Positions 8,741-17,784 are shown, counted from the first letter of the stretch. The stretch: DNA of 64,000 nt from Brachybacterium subflavum (GCF_009299795.1 NZ_VIGP01000005.1:186001-250000), one strand, 5' to 3'. Program-made: numbers and translations. Notes: generated by a model not told the origin, from the sequence alone.

Positions 8741-9565
8741 CTACTCCTCGGCGCGCTCCTCGCGAGGGCGCCGGCCGGTCGCGGCGCGGGCGACCTCCTC
8801 GGCAGCGGCCTGCACGGCGCGCGCGCACTCGGCGACCTTGTCCTCGCCCAGACGATGGGACTGCCAGGTGAGGCCGATGGCAGCGATCGGCCAGTCCGCG
8901 TGGTCGAGCACGGGCGCCGCGACCGAGCGGTACCCGGGGGTGACCTCGCCGTCCTCGCGGGCGAAGCCGTCGCGGCGCACCTGCTCGAGGATCGCGGCGA
9001 GCTGCGCGGGCGTCGTCGGTCCGACCCCGGGCCGACGGGGCACCAGGTCCTCGCGCGAGGTGAACAGGCTGCGCAGCTGCACGAGGGGCAGGGCCGCGAG
9101 CATCGCCCGGCCGGTCGCGGTGAGGTGCGCGGGGAGGCGCACGCCCTGATCGGTGACGAGGCTGCCGCGCCCCTTCGCGCGGTCCTCGACGACGTAGAGG
9201 ACGTCGCGGCCGTGGAGCACCGCGAGGTGACCGGACTCGCCGATGGCGTCGACGGTGCGCTCGAGGACGACCCGCCCCACCCGCGCCAGCGGCGCGTGGC
9301 GCATGTAGCCGACGGCGACCTCGTAGGCGGCGGGCCCCAGCGCGTACAGCCGCTCCTGCGGAAGATGCAGCGCATAGCCGTGGGCGACGAGGGTCCCGAG
9401 CAGGTCGTACGTGGTCGACCTCGGCAGCTCGAGGTCCTGGGCCACGCGCGCGGCGGCGACGGGCGCCCGCCGCGAGGAGAGGTACGTCAGCACGCGCAGC
9501 GTGGCGTCCGCGGCCGGCGCCTTGGGCGGCTTCGGTGACGTCTGATCCGAGATTCGGGATGCCAT
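8741..9565 (-). CDS. IclR family transcriptional regulator
   Basis: A 274-residue protein with a winged helix at about 21-85 (helix-turn-helix 36-63, ending PRSTTYDLLGTLVAHGYAL) and the C-terminal IclR effector domain at about 90-262. The family binds small organic acids. It is divergent from a dicarboxylate/amino-acid symporter (start 9750), and a three-half-site operator lies exactly on that gene's -35 box. I infer that it represses the symporter. Confidence 0.92.
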   Translation of the reverse strand: MASRISDQTSPKPPKAPAADATLRVLTYLSSRRAPVAAARVAQDLELPRSTTYDLLGTLVAHGYALHLPQERLYALGPAAYEVAVGYMRHAPLARVGRVVLERTVDAIGESGHLAVLHGRDVLYVVEDRAKGRGSLVTDQGVRLPAHLTATGRAMLAALPLVQLRSLFTSREDLVPRRPGVGPTTPAQLAAILEQVRRDGFAREDGEVTPGYRSVAAPVLDHADWPIAAIGLTWQSHRLGEDKVAECARAVQAAAEEVARAATGRRPREERAEE

Positions 9566-9693
9566 AGTCCGACCAGGATGCCATTGCGCGCCCGGATCGC
9601 CGGGCTCGTCGGCCCGTCGTCCTCCGGGGCGGGGCGCCGGGTTCCTCGCGGATCTCCGGCCGTCGACCGACCAGATCCATAGCCGTGCTTATG

Positions 9694-9741
9694 TGACCCT
9701 ATGGTCAAGGCATTGACCTGGCCGGGGCGCGCTCCTAACGT
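9694..9741 (+). promoter_or_regulatory. symporter promoter with three-half-site operator
   Basis: The -35 TTGACC (9713-9718) and -10 TAACGT (9736-9741) are 17 bases apart. Half-sites alternate as TGACC (9694-9698), GGTCA (9703-9707) and TTGACC (9713-9718). They form two overlapping palindromes that share the middle half-site; the right one is ggtcaa-ggca-ttgacc. A dimer there would cover the -35 box. The neighbouring IclR protein is the natural candidate ligand. The transcript would begin at or next to the GTG at 9750. Confidence 0.6.
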
Positions 9742-9749
9742 CGTCCCTC

Positions 9750-11246
9750 GTGAGCACCACGACCCCCTCCCCCGCCCCGCGCAGCACCCGCAACCCGCTG
9801 CGCGCGATCGCGCGCATCCCCTTCGGCTGGCAGGTCCTCATCGGCCTGGTCCTCGGCGTCGCCCTCGGCCTGGTCGCCTCGGCCATGGGCCCCGGCGGCG
9901 GAGAGGAGGGCGCCAACTGGCTGACCACCACCCTGGACACCATCGGCACCGCCTTCGTCACGCTGCTGAAGGCCCTGGTCCCGCCGCTGATCTTCCTCGC
10001 GATCGTCACCTCGATCGCGAACCTGCGGAAGGTCACGAACGCCGCCCGGCTCGCCTGGAAGACCCTGCTCTGGTTCGCGATCACCTCGCTGATCGCCGTG
10101 CTCATCGGCATCGGCCTGGGCGCGATCACGAGCCCCGGCGCGAACTCGAGCGTCTCGGCCGACGCCGCGCAGGCCTCCGACACGCAGGGCACCTGGCTCG
10201 ACTTCCTCATCGGCCTGGTCCCCTCGAACTTCCTGGGCATCGAGGGCAGCGCGGGCGACGACGGCTCGATCTCCCTGAGCTTCAACGCGCTGCAGATCCT
10301 CGTCATCTCGATCGCCGTGGGCATCGCCGTGCTCTCCGTCGGCGAGAAGGCCGATCCGTTCCTGAAGATCACCGGCTCCGCCCTCGAGATCGTCCAGAAG
10401 CTGCTGTGGTGGGTCATCCGCCTCGCGCCGATCGGCACCGTAGGCCTGCTGGGCAACGCGGTGGCCAGCTACGGCTGGGACGCGATCGGGCAGCTCGGCG
10501 TGTTCGTGGCCGACGTCTACATCGGCATGCTGCTGGTCCTGCTCGTGGTCTACCCGATCCTGCTGCGCACCAGCGGCCTCTCGATCGGCTCGTTCTTCCG
10601 CGGCGTGTGGCCCGCGACCTCGCTCGGCTTCGTCTCCCGCAGCTCGCTGGGCACCATGCCCATGACCCAGACGGTCACCGAGCGCATGGGCGTCCCGCGC
10701 CACTACGCCTCCTTCTCGATCCCGCTGGGCGCGACCACCAAGATGGACGGCTGCGCCGCCATCTACCCGGCGCTCGCCGCGATCTTCGTGGCGAACTTCT
10801 TCGGCGTCCCGCTCGGGATCACCGACTACCTGCTGATCGTGCTGGTCTCCGTGCTGGGCTCGGCGGCGACCGCCGGCATGACCGGTGCGACCGTCATGCT
10901 CACCCTGACCCTCTCGACCCTGGGCCTCCCGCTCGAGGGCGTGGGCCTGCTGCTCGCGATCGACCCGATCCTGGACATGGGCCGCACTGCCCTGAACGTC
11001 ACCGGCCAGTCCCTGGTCGCGGTGATCGTCGCCAAGCGCGAGAAGATCCTGGACCAGAAGGCCTACGACGACTCCGTGCGCACCTCCTTCGCCGAGATCC
11101 AGGCCGGCCAGAGGGCCGAGGCGGAAGCGTTCGCCGAGGTCGAGGCCGAGGTCGCCGAGCAGGACCCGGCCACCCCGGCAGGCGATGCGATCGCCGACCC
11201 GGAGCTGGGGACCGAGGGCGACCGGCGCGAGGCCGAGCGGGTCTGA
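9750..11246 (+). CDS. dicarboxylate/amino acid:cation symporter (DAACS, DctA/GltT family)
   Basis: A 498-residue secondary transporter. The family's re-entrant loop is seen as RSSLGTMPMT, the substrate/cation segment as TTKMDGCAAIYPAL, and the last core helix as DPILDMGRTALNVTG, whose Asp, Arg and Asn contact the substrate. The C-terminal tail of about 65 residues is long and acidic. The GTG start has no ribosome site and sits 9 bases after the -10 box, so the message is probably leaderless. Control by the divergent IclR gene is inferred from the overlapping dyads. C4-dicarboxylates, glutamate or aspartate are the likely substrates. Confidence 0.93.
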   Translation: MSTTTPSPAPRSTRNPLRAIARIPFGWQVLIGLVLGVALGLVASAMGPGGGEEGANWLTTTLDTIGTAFVTLLKALVPPLIFLAIVTSIANLRKVTNAARLAWKTLLWFAITSLIAVLIGIGLGAITSPGANSSVSADAAQASDTQGTWLDFLIGLVPSNFLGIEGSAGDDGSISLSFNALQILVISIAVGIAVLSVGEKADPFLKITGSALEIVQKLLWWVIRLAPIGTVGLLGNAVASYGWDAIGQLGVFVADVYIGMLLVLLVVYPILLRTSGLSIGSFFRGVWPATSLGFVSRSSLGTMPMTQTVTERMGVPRHYASFSIPLGATTKMDGCAAIYPALAAIFVANFFGVPLGITDYLLIVLVSVLGSAATAGMTGATVMLTLTLSTLGLPLEGVGLLLAIDPILDMGRTALNVTGQSLVAVIVAKREKILDQKAYDDSVRTSFAEIQAGQRAEAEAFAEVEAEVAEQDPATPAGDAIADPELGTEGDRREAERV

Positions 11247-11286
11247 CCCCGCCCTGACCGGCCGACGGGGTTGCGGGATCCGCGTG

Positions 11287-11356
11287 CACTTCGCGTAGCG
11301 GGAGGTCGGGTGAGCCTCGTATGTGCACGTCACCCGACCTCCTGCTACGCGTGGTG
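11287..11356. repeat. dispersed long palindromic element, copy 1
   Basis: Arms at 11292-11313 and 11330-11351 are 22 bases with a single mismatch, and pairing extends outward through gcac...gtgc. The core reads cgcgtag..., then gaggtcgggtga in reverse-palindromic arrangement. A related element with the same ends occurs at 60471-60544. Both lie just 3' of a transporter gene. It may act as a bidirectional terminator or mRNA stabiliser and looks like a REP-type interspersed repeat. Confidence 0.7.
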
Positions 11357-11383
11357 CCCACCCCAACGAGTAGCCTCCCGCTC

Positions 11384-11821
11384 ATGGACCCCGATGGCGA
11401 CTGCTCCCCCGCCGCGGCGGCCTCCGCGACCGGGCTCAGCTTGGACACGCTGCGCTACTACGAGCGCGAGGGGCTGATCGGCCCGATCGCGCGCGATCCG
11501 GGCGGGCGTCGCCGCTTCAGCGCGGACGACGTGGCCTGGATCGGTATCGTCACCTGCCTGCGGGATGCGGGACTGGGGATCGATGACCTGCGGCGCTTCA
11601 CCGCTCTCCTGAAGCAGAGCGCCGATGCCACCGACCGCGTCGCATTCCTGCGCGAGCGCCGCGGCGAGCTCGAGGAGCGGCAGCGGACCCTGCAGCGAGC
11701 GCTGGAGGTGCTGGACGACAAGATCGCCTACTACGGGGACCGCGGCGGTCCGGGTGAGCGGGCGGATCGCGCGGAACAGGCGGATCGAGAGGACGGCGAC
11801 ACGGGCGCGGCCCAGGGCTGA
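11384..11821 (+). CDS. MerR family transcriptional regulator
   Basis: A 145-residue MerR protein: an N-terminal winged helix with LDTLRYYEREGLIGP and RRRFSADDVAWI, then a coiled-coil dimerisation helix (about 85-125, ERRGELEERQRTLQRALEVL). The tail is acidic, with no cysteine effector cluster, so a metal-responsive role is unlikely. The ATG at 11384 lies 7 bases after a TAGCCT -10 box (11371-11376) with no ribosome site, suggesting a leaderless transcript. It converges on an aldo/keto reductase gene whose promoter has the stretched spacer and dyad typical of MerR control, so the pair probably forms a regulator-target unit. Confidence 0.9.
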   Translation: MDPDGDCSPAAAASATGLSLDTLRYYEREGLIGPIARDPGGRRRFSADDVAWIGIVTCLRDAGLGIDDLRRFTALLKQSADATDRVAFLRERRGELEERQRTLQRALEVLDDKIAYYGDRGGPGERADRAEQADREDGDTGAAQG

Positions 11822-11882
11822 CTCGGCCCATTTCAGCCCTGATCAGCCTGCATCAGCCCTCGTCACCCCACGTCGACCCGCC

Positions 11883-12866
11883 TCAGCTGGCGGCGTCCAG
11901 GAGCGCCCGCTCCTCGGCGGCGAGCACGGTGGTCGCGCCCGCCCATGCCTGCTCGAGCTGCTCGACCCGGCTGCCGCCGATGATCGGCACCAGAGACGGC
12001 GAACCTCCCGTCAGCCACGCGAGCGCGACCTGGCCGCGCGTCAGGCCGCGGCCGTGCGCGACCTCGGCGAGCGCCGCCATCCTCCGCTCGTTGCCGACGT
12101 GCCGGTACTCGGGAGCCAGCGGACGGTCCTCGCGGTCGTAGGCCCCGCGGAGCATCGGCGTGTAGACCCAGCCGGTCAGTGCGGGGTCCCGGCGCAGCAG
12201 GTCCTGCCCGTCGGCCGAGAGCATGCCGAGCGCGACAGGCTGCCCCTCGACCTCGGCTCCGGGCAGGGGCTGCAGGTACGAGAACCGCTGCTGGTAGCCC
12301 GACGGTCCTGCCGCGCCCGCGTGCTCGGCGAGCAGATGCGCCTCGGCCACGCGCCAGGACGGGTGGTTCGACAGTCCCCAGGTGCGGACGCGCCCGTCGG
12401 ACACGAGCGCGCCGAAGGTGTCGACGACCTGGGCGAAGGGCTCGTCGTGGTCCTCGATGTGCGCCCAGTACAGGTCGACGGCGTCGACACCGAGCCGTTC
12501 GAGGCTGCGGGTGAGCGCCCCCTCGACGGCGTCCGGCGTGAGTCCCTCGAGATCGTCGGGGAAGCCGCCGGGCCCGTTCGGCTCGGCCCCGACCTTGGTG
12601 CTGATGGACACCGGCGCTCCCGGGTTCGCGCGCAGCCAGCGGCCGATGAGGCGCTCGCTCTGGCCGCCGAGGCCCGAGGGGTCCTGGTCGAAGTAGTAGT
12701 TGTCCGCGGTGTCGAGCCAGCGGCCGCCGAGCTCGACGAAGCGGTCGAGCAGCGCGAAGCTCGCGCGGTCGTCGAGGCGGGTGCCCATGTGCATGGTGCC
12801 GAGAGCGGGTCTCGCGGGCGTCGCGGGGAGAGCGGGTGCGGGTGCGGGGGCTGCGATGCGTGCCAT
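11883..12866 (-). CDS. aldo/keto reductase
   Basis: A 327-residue AKR with the longer fold. The catalytic set is Asp52, Tyr57, Lys91 (STKVG) and His136 (YWAHIED), all present. An alternative GTG at 12872 lies one base from the -10 box, so the ATG at 12866 is preferred and would be leaderless. The substrate is unknown; AKRs next to MerR regulators usually respond to electrophiles or redox stress. The gene ends 62 bases from the end of the MerR gene. Confidence 0.9.
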   Translation of the reverse strand: MARIAAPAPAPALPATPARPALGTMHMGTRLDDRASFALLDRFVELGGRWLDTADNYYFDQDPSGLGGQSERLIGRWLRANPGAPVSISTKVGAEPNGPGGFPDDLEGLTPDAVEGALTRSLERLGVDAVDLYWAHIEDHDEPFAQVVDTFGALVSDGRVRTWGLSNHPSWRVAEAHLLAEHAGAAGPSGYQQRFSYLQPLPGAEVEGQPVALGMLSADGQDLLRRDPALTGWVYTPMLRGAYDREDRPLAPEYRHVGNERRMAALAEVAHGRGLTRGQVALAWLTGGSPSLVPIIGGSRVEQLEQAWAGATTVLAAEERALLDAAS

Positions 12867-12873
12867 GGACACG

Positions 12874-12904
12874 AGCCTGGATGCTGGAGCGCGCTCCAGG
12901 TCAA
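12874..12904 (-). promoter_or_regulatory. MerR-type promoter with 19-base spacer and dyad
   Basis: Read on the minus strand, -35 TTGACC (12904-12899) and -10 CAGGCT (12879-12874) are 19 bases apart. The perfect palindrome ctggagcgcgctccag (12884-12899) abuts the -35. The long spacer with a dyad between the boxes is the hallmark of MerR/SoxR-activated promoters. The start codon follows 7 bases after the -10. Confidence 0.65.
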
Positions 12905-12969
12905 GGGCCGCGCTCCACGGGACGTCCCGCGTCCCCGGCTGCCGGGCACGACACGCGTAGCCTGCTCAC

Positions 12970-13017
12970 GTGCCCCTCCTCCCCCGGTCGGTCGACCACC
13001 GTCACGCTCGACGATGA
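12970..13017 (+). CDS. possible leader peptide overlapping the EamA start
   Basis: A GTG at 12970 follows a TAGCCT box (12958-12963) by 6 bases and opens a 15-codon frame (VPLLPRSVDHRHARR). It stops with a TGA that overlaps the EamA start codon as ATGA (13014-13017). This would be a leaderless mini-cistron translationally coupled to the transporter. It is short and could be chance; the promoter distance and the exact stop/start overlap are what support it. Confidence 0.35.
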   Translation: MPLLPRSVDHRHARR

Positions 13018-13880
13018 GCGGCTCGGCCCTCGCCCTCGTCCTCACCGCGGCGGTGCTGCATGCGCTGTGGAACCTCGCGGCCAAACGCGCGAGCGGCGAC
13101 GGCTACCTGTTCGTGTGGTGGTACAACGTGTTCTCCGCGGTGCTCTGGCTGCCCGTCGGGCTCGTCGTCCTCGCCCGTGCGGGCTGGCCGTGGGGATGGG
13201 AGCTGCTCGCGGGCCCGGCGATCTCGGCGATCTTCCACACCGCCTACCAGCTGTGCCTGCAGACGGGGTACCAGCGCGCCGACCTGGGAGTCGTCTACCC
13301 GGTGGCCCGGGGCACGGGGCCGCTGATCACGGTCGTGGTCGCCCTCGCGGTGCTCGGCGAGCGCCCGGGCTGGGTGGCGGTCGGGGGCGCCGTGGTGGTG
13401 ATCGCCGGGATCGTGGTGGTCGCGACCGGAGGTGCGCGCTCCCTGCGCCATCGCGCATCGACGGGGATCGCCTGGGGCACCGCGACCGGCGCCGGGATCG
13501 CCGCCTACACCCTGTGGGACGACCACGCGGTGACCGCCTGGGGCCTCGCGCCCGTCGTCTACTTCTCCTTCGGCTGCACCCTGCAGGCGCTCGCGATGAC
13601 GCCCGGTGCGCTGCGCCGGGGCCGCACCACGCCGGTCGGCGGGGTGCTGCGGCGCCGGTGGAGGGAGGTCGGCGTGGTCGCGGTGCTCTCGCCGCTGGCC
13701 TACGTGCTGGTGCTCGAGGCCATGCGGTCCACGCCGGTCGCGCTGGTCGCGCCGGCCCGCGAGTCCTCGATCGTGGTGGGCTCGCTGCTGGCGTGGTGGC
13801 TGTTCCGCGAGCCGGATCCGGTGCGCCGGGTGCTGGGCGCGGCGGTGGTGCTCGTCGGCATCGGCCTCATCGTGGCGTGA
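13014..13880 (+). CDS. EamA/DMT superfamily transporter
   Basis: A 288-residue membrane protein with about 10 hydrophobic segments arranged as two EamA-like halves, typical of drug/metabolite transporters that export or take up small solutes. The N-terminus ALALVLTAAVLHALWNLAAKR is the classical first segment. No Shine-Dalgarno is visible before the ATG at 13014; translation may be coupled to the short upstream frame ending at 13017. Substrate unknown. Confidence 0.88.
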   Translation: MSGSALALVLTAAVLHALWNLAAKRASGDGYLFVWWYNVFSAVLWLPVGLVVLARAGWPWGWELLAGPAISAIFHTAYQLCLQTGYQRADLGVVYPVARGTGPLITVVVALAVLGERPGWVAVGGAVVVIAGIVVVATGGARSLRHRASTGIAWGTATGAGIAAYTLWDDHAVTAWGLAPVVYFSFGCTLQALAMTPGALRRGRTTPVGGVLRRRWREVGVVAVLSPLAYVLVLEAMRSTPVALVAPARESSIVVGSLLAWWLFREPDPVRRVLGAAVVLVGIGLIVA

Positions 13881-14062
13881 CCCGCCCCGCGGATCTGTGA
13901 CCTCCCTGGCCGGGACGGGCCCGACCCCTGGCCCGCGGGCGGCACCTCCGGATAGGCTCCCGGCGTCCCATCAGCAGTGCATCACCTCGGGTCCGCAGAT
14001 CATCCGGGAGGCTTCCTCCGGCGCGGGCCGTCCAAGGCGGCACCCCACCGTCCGGAGGATCG

Positions 14063-15421
14063 ATGACCTCGCCGCAGAACCCGACGACCGCCCCGCAGGC
14101 CACCACCCTGACGCGCGCCGCCGGCTTCGCCTACTTCCCGATCGCGTTCGTGGCCCGCTTCCCGTTCGCGATGATGGTCGTGGGCACGCTCACCCTCGTC
14201 GTCTCCGCGCGCGGCTCGATCGCACTGGGCGGACTGAACTCGGCGGTCGTGGGCCTCGGCTCGGCGCTGATCGGCCCGCTGCTGGGCGCGGCGGCCGACC
14301 GCATCGGACAGCGCCCCGTCATCCTGCTCGCGGGGATCGTGAACTCCCTGGCCCTGCTCGCGATGGCCGCCGTGGCCTTCAGCTCCCTGCCCGATCCCGC
14401 GGTGCTCGCCGTGGGCTTCGTGATCGGCGCGTCCTCCCCGCAGATCGGCCCGCTCTCGCGCAGCCGCCTCGTGCACCTGATCCTCACCCGGCTGCCCTCG
14501 GGTCGCCGCGCGAAGAGCCTCAACGCGACCATGGGCTACGAGTCCGCGGCCGACGAGACCGCCTTCGTGTTCGGCCCCGTCGTCGTCGGCCTGCTGGCCA
14601 CGACGATGAGCGCCGCGGCCCCGATGATCGGCGCGGCGGTCCTCACCCTCGTCTTCGTCACCGCCTTCGCGCTGCATCCGACGGCACGTGTCGCGGCGCC
14701 GGCGACGGGATCGCCCGTGGTCCAGGCCCCGGCGCGGGAGCTGCGCAGCGCGCGGGTGCTCGTGGTGGTCGCGGGCGCACTGGGCGTCGGCCTCTTCTTC
14801 GGCACGGTCCTCACCTCGCTCACGGCCTTCCTCGCGGAGACCGGCCACGGCGACTCCGCCGGGCTCGTCTACGGGATCATGGGCGTGGGCTCGACGATCC
14901 TCGCGCTGAGCATCTCGCTGTTCCCCGAGCGCTTCGCGCTGCGCTGGCGCTGGGTCGTGTTCTCCTCCCTGATGCTCGCCGCGATGATCGCCTTCGGCCT
15001 CGCGGGCGGCCTGGCCGGGACCGCGGGCGCAATGGCGATCGCGGGCATCGGGATCGGGCCGACGGTCGTGACGCTGTACAGCCTGGCCGCGGATCGTTCC
15101 CCGCGCGGGCGCTCAGCGACCGTGATGACGATGCTGGGCTCGGCGACGATCGTCGGCCAGTCCGGCGCCTCGGCGCTGACCGGTGCCTTCGCCGAGAACG
15201 TCGGGGCGCAGGCCGCCATGTGGCTGCCGGCCGGGGCGGCCGGCCTGGTGGTGCTCGCGGCCCTCGTGAACGCGGCGCTCGGCGGGACCCGAGGCCCGGC
15301 GCCCAGCACGTCTCCCGGCGCCGGCGACGAGGACGCGGAGGCCCCGGACCACCCCGTCTCGCAGCAGGAGGTCCTCGAGGAGGCGGAGGAGCTGCTCGAG
15401 AGGCCCACCGAGCACCTCTGA
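14063..15421 (+). CDS. MFS transporter
   Basis: A 452-residue major facilitator protein with about 12 hydrophobic segments. The loop between segments 2 and 3 has the MFS signature ADRIGQRPVI. The last 40 or so residues form an acidic cytoplasmic tail rich in Glu (QQEVLEEAEELLERP), probably helical. A ggagg at about 14054 supports the ATG at 14063. A TAGGCT box at about 13955 would give a leader of roughly 100 bases. The sequence resembles bacterial efflux MFS proteins, but the substrate is not readable. It converges on a FUSC-family gene. Confidence 0.88.
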   Translation: MTSPQNPTTAPQATTLTRAAGFAYFPIAFVARFPFAMMVVGTLTLVVSARGSIALGGLNSAVVGLGSALIGPLLGAAADRIGQRPVILLAGIVNSLALLAMAAVAFSSLPDPAVLAVGFVIGASSPQIGPLSRSRLVHLILTRLPSGRRAKSLNATMGYESAADETAFVFGPVVVGLLATTMSAAAPMIGAAVLTLVFVTAFALHPTARVAAPATGSPVVQAPARELRSARVLVVVAGALGVGLFFGTVLTSLTAFLAETGHGDSAGLVYGIMGVGSTILALSISLFPERFALRWRWVVFSSLMLAAMIAFGLAGGLAGTAGAMAIAGIGIGPTVVTLYSLAADRSPRGRSATVMTMLGSATIVGQSGASALTGAFAENVGAQAAMWLPAGAAGLVVLAALVNAALGGTRGPAPSTSPGAGDEDAEAPDHPVSQQEVLEEAEELLERPTEHL

Positions 15422-15452
15422 GGAACGGGCCGCCGCGGACCTGCCCCCTCGG

Positions 15453-17687
15453 TCAGCGCGCGGCCGGGTGGCCGATCTCGCGCAGGGAGCGGGCGAGCAT
15501 CGACAGCTGCTCGAGCGTCTCGTCCTCCCAGGTCCGGGAGGTGGGGGCGGCATGGGAGCCGTGTGCGGCGCGGGAGTCCTGCGGCCCCTCGTCGGGCGCG
15601 GGTGCGGCGCCGACGGCGGCGCTCGCCTCCGCCACGCGCTCCTCGTCGGCGACGTCGCGGGCGAGGGCGGCGACGGCGTCGCAGGCGTCGGCCACCCGGG
15701 GATCGACCGTTCGCGGGTCCACCGGGCCCTCCGGGTCCCCGCTCGCGGCCCGTGCCATGACGCGGCTGGTCACGGTGCGGGCGATGCTCACGGAGGTCGC
15801 CACCACGGTGAGCCGGCGGCGCACCCGGCGCGGACGGTGCTCGGTGAGGTGGTAGCGCGTCAGCGGCGCGGCCGCGAGCGCGAGCCGCCTGCGGGCGCCG
15901 ATCGTCGCGAGCAGCAGGGCGTCGACCTCGTGCTGGGCCCCCGGGCCGGGTTCGCGCAGCGCGAGGGCCGTGCCCTCCATGAGGTCGCCGACCGACGCCG
16001 CGACCTCGCGCTCCGCCCGCGCCACGGTGTCGCGCGTGCTGACCGGCGCGAACAGCAGCGCCACGAGCACGCCGATGCCCGCGCCCGCGATGGTCTCCGC
16101 GAGGCGCAGCAGGAGCAGGGCGTCGGAGAACAGGCCGAGGATCCCGTAGAGCTGCGCGACCAGGATCGTCACGAACAGCATCATGTAGGCGTAGGAGATG
16201 CGGATCAGGTAGAAGCCGCAGAAGACGCTGATCAGGATGACGGCGAGCTCGATCATCGGGTGGCCCGCGGTGAGGGCGGCGAGCGCGATGCCCACCACCA
16301 GGCCCAGCACGGTCCCGATCACGCGGTTCAGGGACTTGCCGAAGGAGTCCATGCGGGTGCCGGTGCCCGTGAACACCACGAACGCGGCGATCACCGCCCA
16401 GTAGTAGCGGGAGTCGCTGATCAGGGTTCCCGCGATGATCGCGAGCGCACCGGCGATCGCGACCTGCACGGCCTGCCGCGTGGTCGCCTGCGCGCGCACG
16501 ACGGGGTTCCAGCGGGCGCCGCGGGCGCGCACGTCCTTGGCGACCGACGGCGGCCCCGGCAGCATGCCCAGCCCGGTGAGCGCCGCGGCCGGCGTGAACT
16601 CGGTGTTGCGCTCGAGGTCCGGAGGCAGATGGGGATCCGCCGGCCGTCGCACGAGCTCGTCGATGCCGCGCACCAGGGAGCGGACCTCGCGGCGCAGGCG
16701 ACCTGAGTCCAGCGCCCCGTCCGCTGCGGGGTCCTGTCCGGGGGCGCCTTCTCGCGCCATCAGCCGCGCGAGCAGCGCGGCGACCCTGCGGGCGCTCTCG
16801 GCGTCGCCGTCGGCCAGGTGGACGAGGGCCCGCGCCGCGAGCGAGCGCACGCGCGGCGGCGCCTGCGTCAGGTGCAGGGACGCCCAGCCCACGAGGTCCA
16901 GGGAGAGCTGGCCCTCGAGCAGGCTGCGGCGCACGGTCTCCGCGCTCCAGCCCACCGGCAGCGCACGGGCGTTCGCCGCCCAGCCGTCGCTCATGAGCAC
17001 CATCTCGTCGAACAGGGCGCGCTCGTCGAAGATGCGGCGGGTCAGCCGCTCCCGCTCGCGCTCCGTCTGCGCGCGCAGACGGGAGGCCATCAGCCGCAGA
17101 AGCCTGCTGCGGCGCGCGACCATGCTGCGGAAGATGCGCTGCAGCGTGCGGCGGGGGTGGGGGCGGAACACCGTGGTGCACAGCAGGGTGACGACCGCGG
17201 TGCCCACCACCACGGCGAGCATGAGGTGGGGCAGCTGACCGGGGGTCGGGCGCAGGAACAGCGAGAAGAAGAACCCCATCCACAGCAGGAAGCCGTAGAA
17301 GAAGAAGTCGAGGCCGAAGCGCCGCACGTACACGGCCCCGAACATGACGGCCACGAACATGAGGTGCGAGAGCCACAGGGAGCCGCCCACGAGGGTCCCG
17401 ACGACGAGCCCGACGCCCATCGCGACGGGGAAGAAGAGCGCGGCGCGGAGGCTCTCGCGGGCCATCGGGCGTGCGAGGGCGTTCGAGCCGATCATCGCGA
17501 TCACCGCGCCGAGGATCATCGTCGGCAGCAGCGTCGCGGGGTCGAGTCCCAGCGCGGTGCCCACGAGGGCCTCGGCGGCGAGGTTCGCGGCGACGCAGCA
17601 GGCCCCGGCGAGGCCCATGCGGAGTCTGCTCAGACCCGGATCGGAGGCGATGAGAGCGTCCAACGGGCGCGAGAGCAGCGGCGGCAC
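15453..17687 (-). CDS. FUSC family membrane protein (YccS/aromatic acid exporter-like)
   Basis: A 744-residue protein with two clusters of five to six hydrophobic segments, one near the N-terminus and one at about 400-540, separated by a soluble helical region of some 200 residues. This is the YccS/FUSC layout. The second cluster contains the FUSC-type repeat ending in VGIALAALTAGHPMIE. Such proteins are proposed exporters of aromatic acids or fusaric acid. A second, shorter FUSC protein lies at 57568-58659. Confidence 0.85.
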   Translation of the reverse strand: MPPLLSRPLDALIASDPGLSRLRMGLAGACCVAANLAAEALVGTALGLDPATLLPTMILGAVIAMIGSNALARPMARESLRAALFFPVAMGVGLVVGTLVGGSLWLSHLMFVAVMFGAVYVRRFGLDFFFYGFLLWMGFFFSLFLRPTPGQLPHLMLAVVVGTAVVTLLCTTVFRPHPRRTLQRIFRSMVARRSRLLRLMASRLRAQTERERERLTRRIFDERALFDEMVLMSDGWAANARALPVGWSAETVRRSLLEGQLSLDLVGWASLHLTQAPPRVRSLAARALVHLADGDAESARRVAALLARLMAREGAPGQDPAADGALDSGRLRREVRSLVRGIDELVRRPADPHLPPDLERNTEFTPAAALTGLGMLPGPPSVAKDVRARGARWNPVVRAQATTRQAVQVAIAGALAIIAGTLISDSRYYWAVIAAFVVFTGTGTRMDSFGKSLNRVIGTVLGLVVGIALAALTAGHPMIELAVILISVFCGFYLIRISYAYMMLFVTILVAQLYGILGLFSDALLLLRLAETIAGAGIGVLVALLFAPVSTRDTVARAEREVAASVGDLMEGTALALREPGPGAQHEVDALLLATIGARRRLALAAAPLTRYHLTEHRPRRVRRRLTVVATSVSIARTVTSRVMARAASGDPEGPVDPRTVDPRVADACDAVAALARDVADEERVAEASAAVGAAPAPDEGPQDSRAAHGSHAAPTSRTWEDETLEQLSMLARSLREIGHPAAR

Positions 17688-17784
17688 TGGGCGGGAGCCT
17701 CCTCGGGCGGCAGGGGTGTCGGGGACCCATCGAGTCTAGCCGCGCCTCCCGAGCACTCCCTGTCCGCCGCCGCCCTCGCCCCGC

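Noticed and set aside
11625-13013. Long in-frame extension of the EamA protein to the left
   Set aside because: It crosses the aldo/keto reductase gene on the other strand and has no transporter character; the true start is near 13014.
13881-14062. Riboswitch in the roughly 100-base leader of the MFS gene
   Set aside because: No conserved motif of a known class was recognised and no convincing multi-helix fold was found by eye.
14869-17730. A 953-codon open frame on the minus strand over the FUSC gene
   Set aside because: It is Pro/Arg/His-rich, out of frame with the FUSC protein, which has clear membrane segments and motifs.
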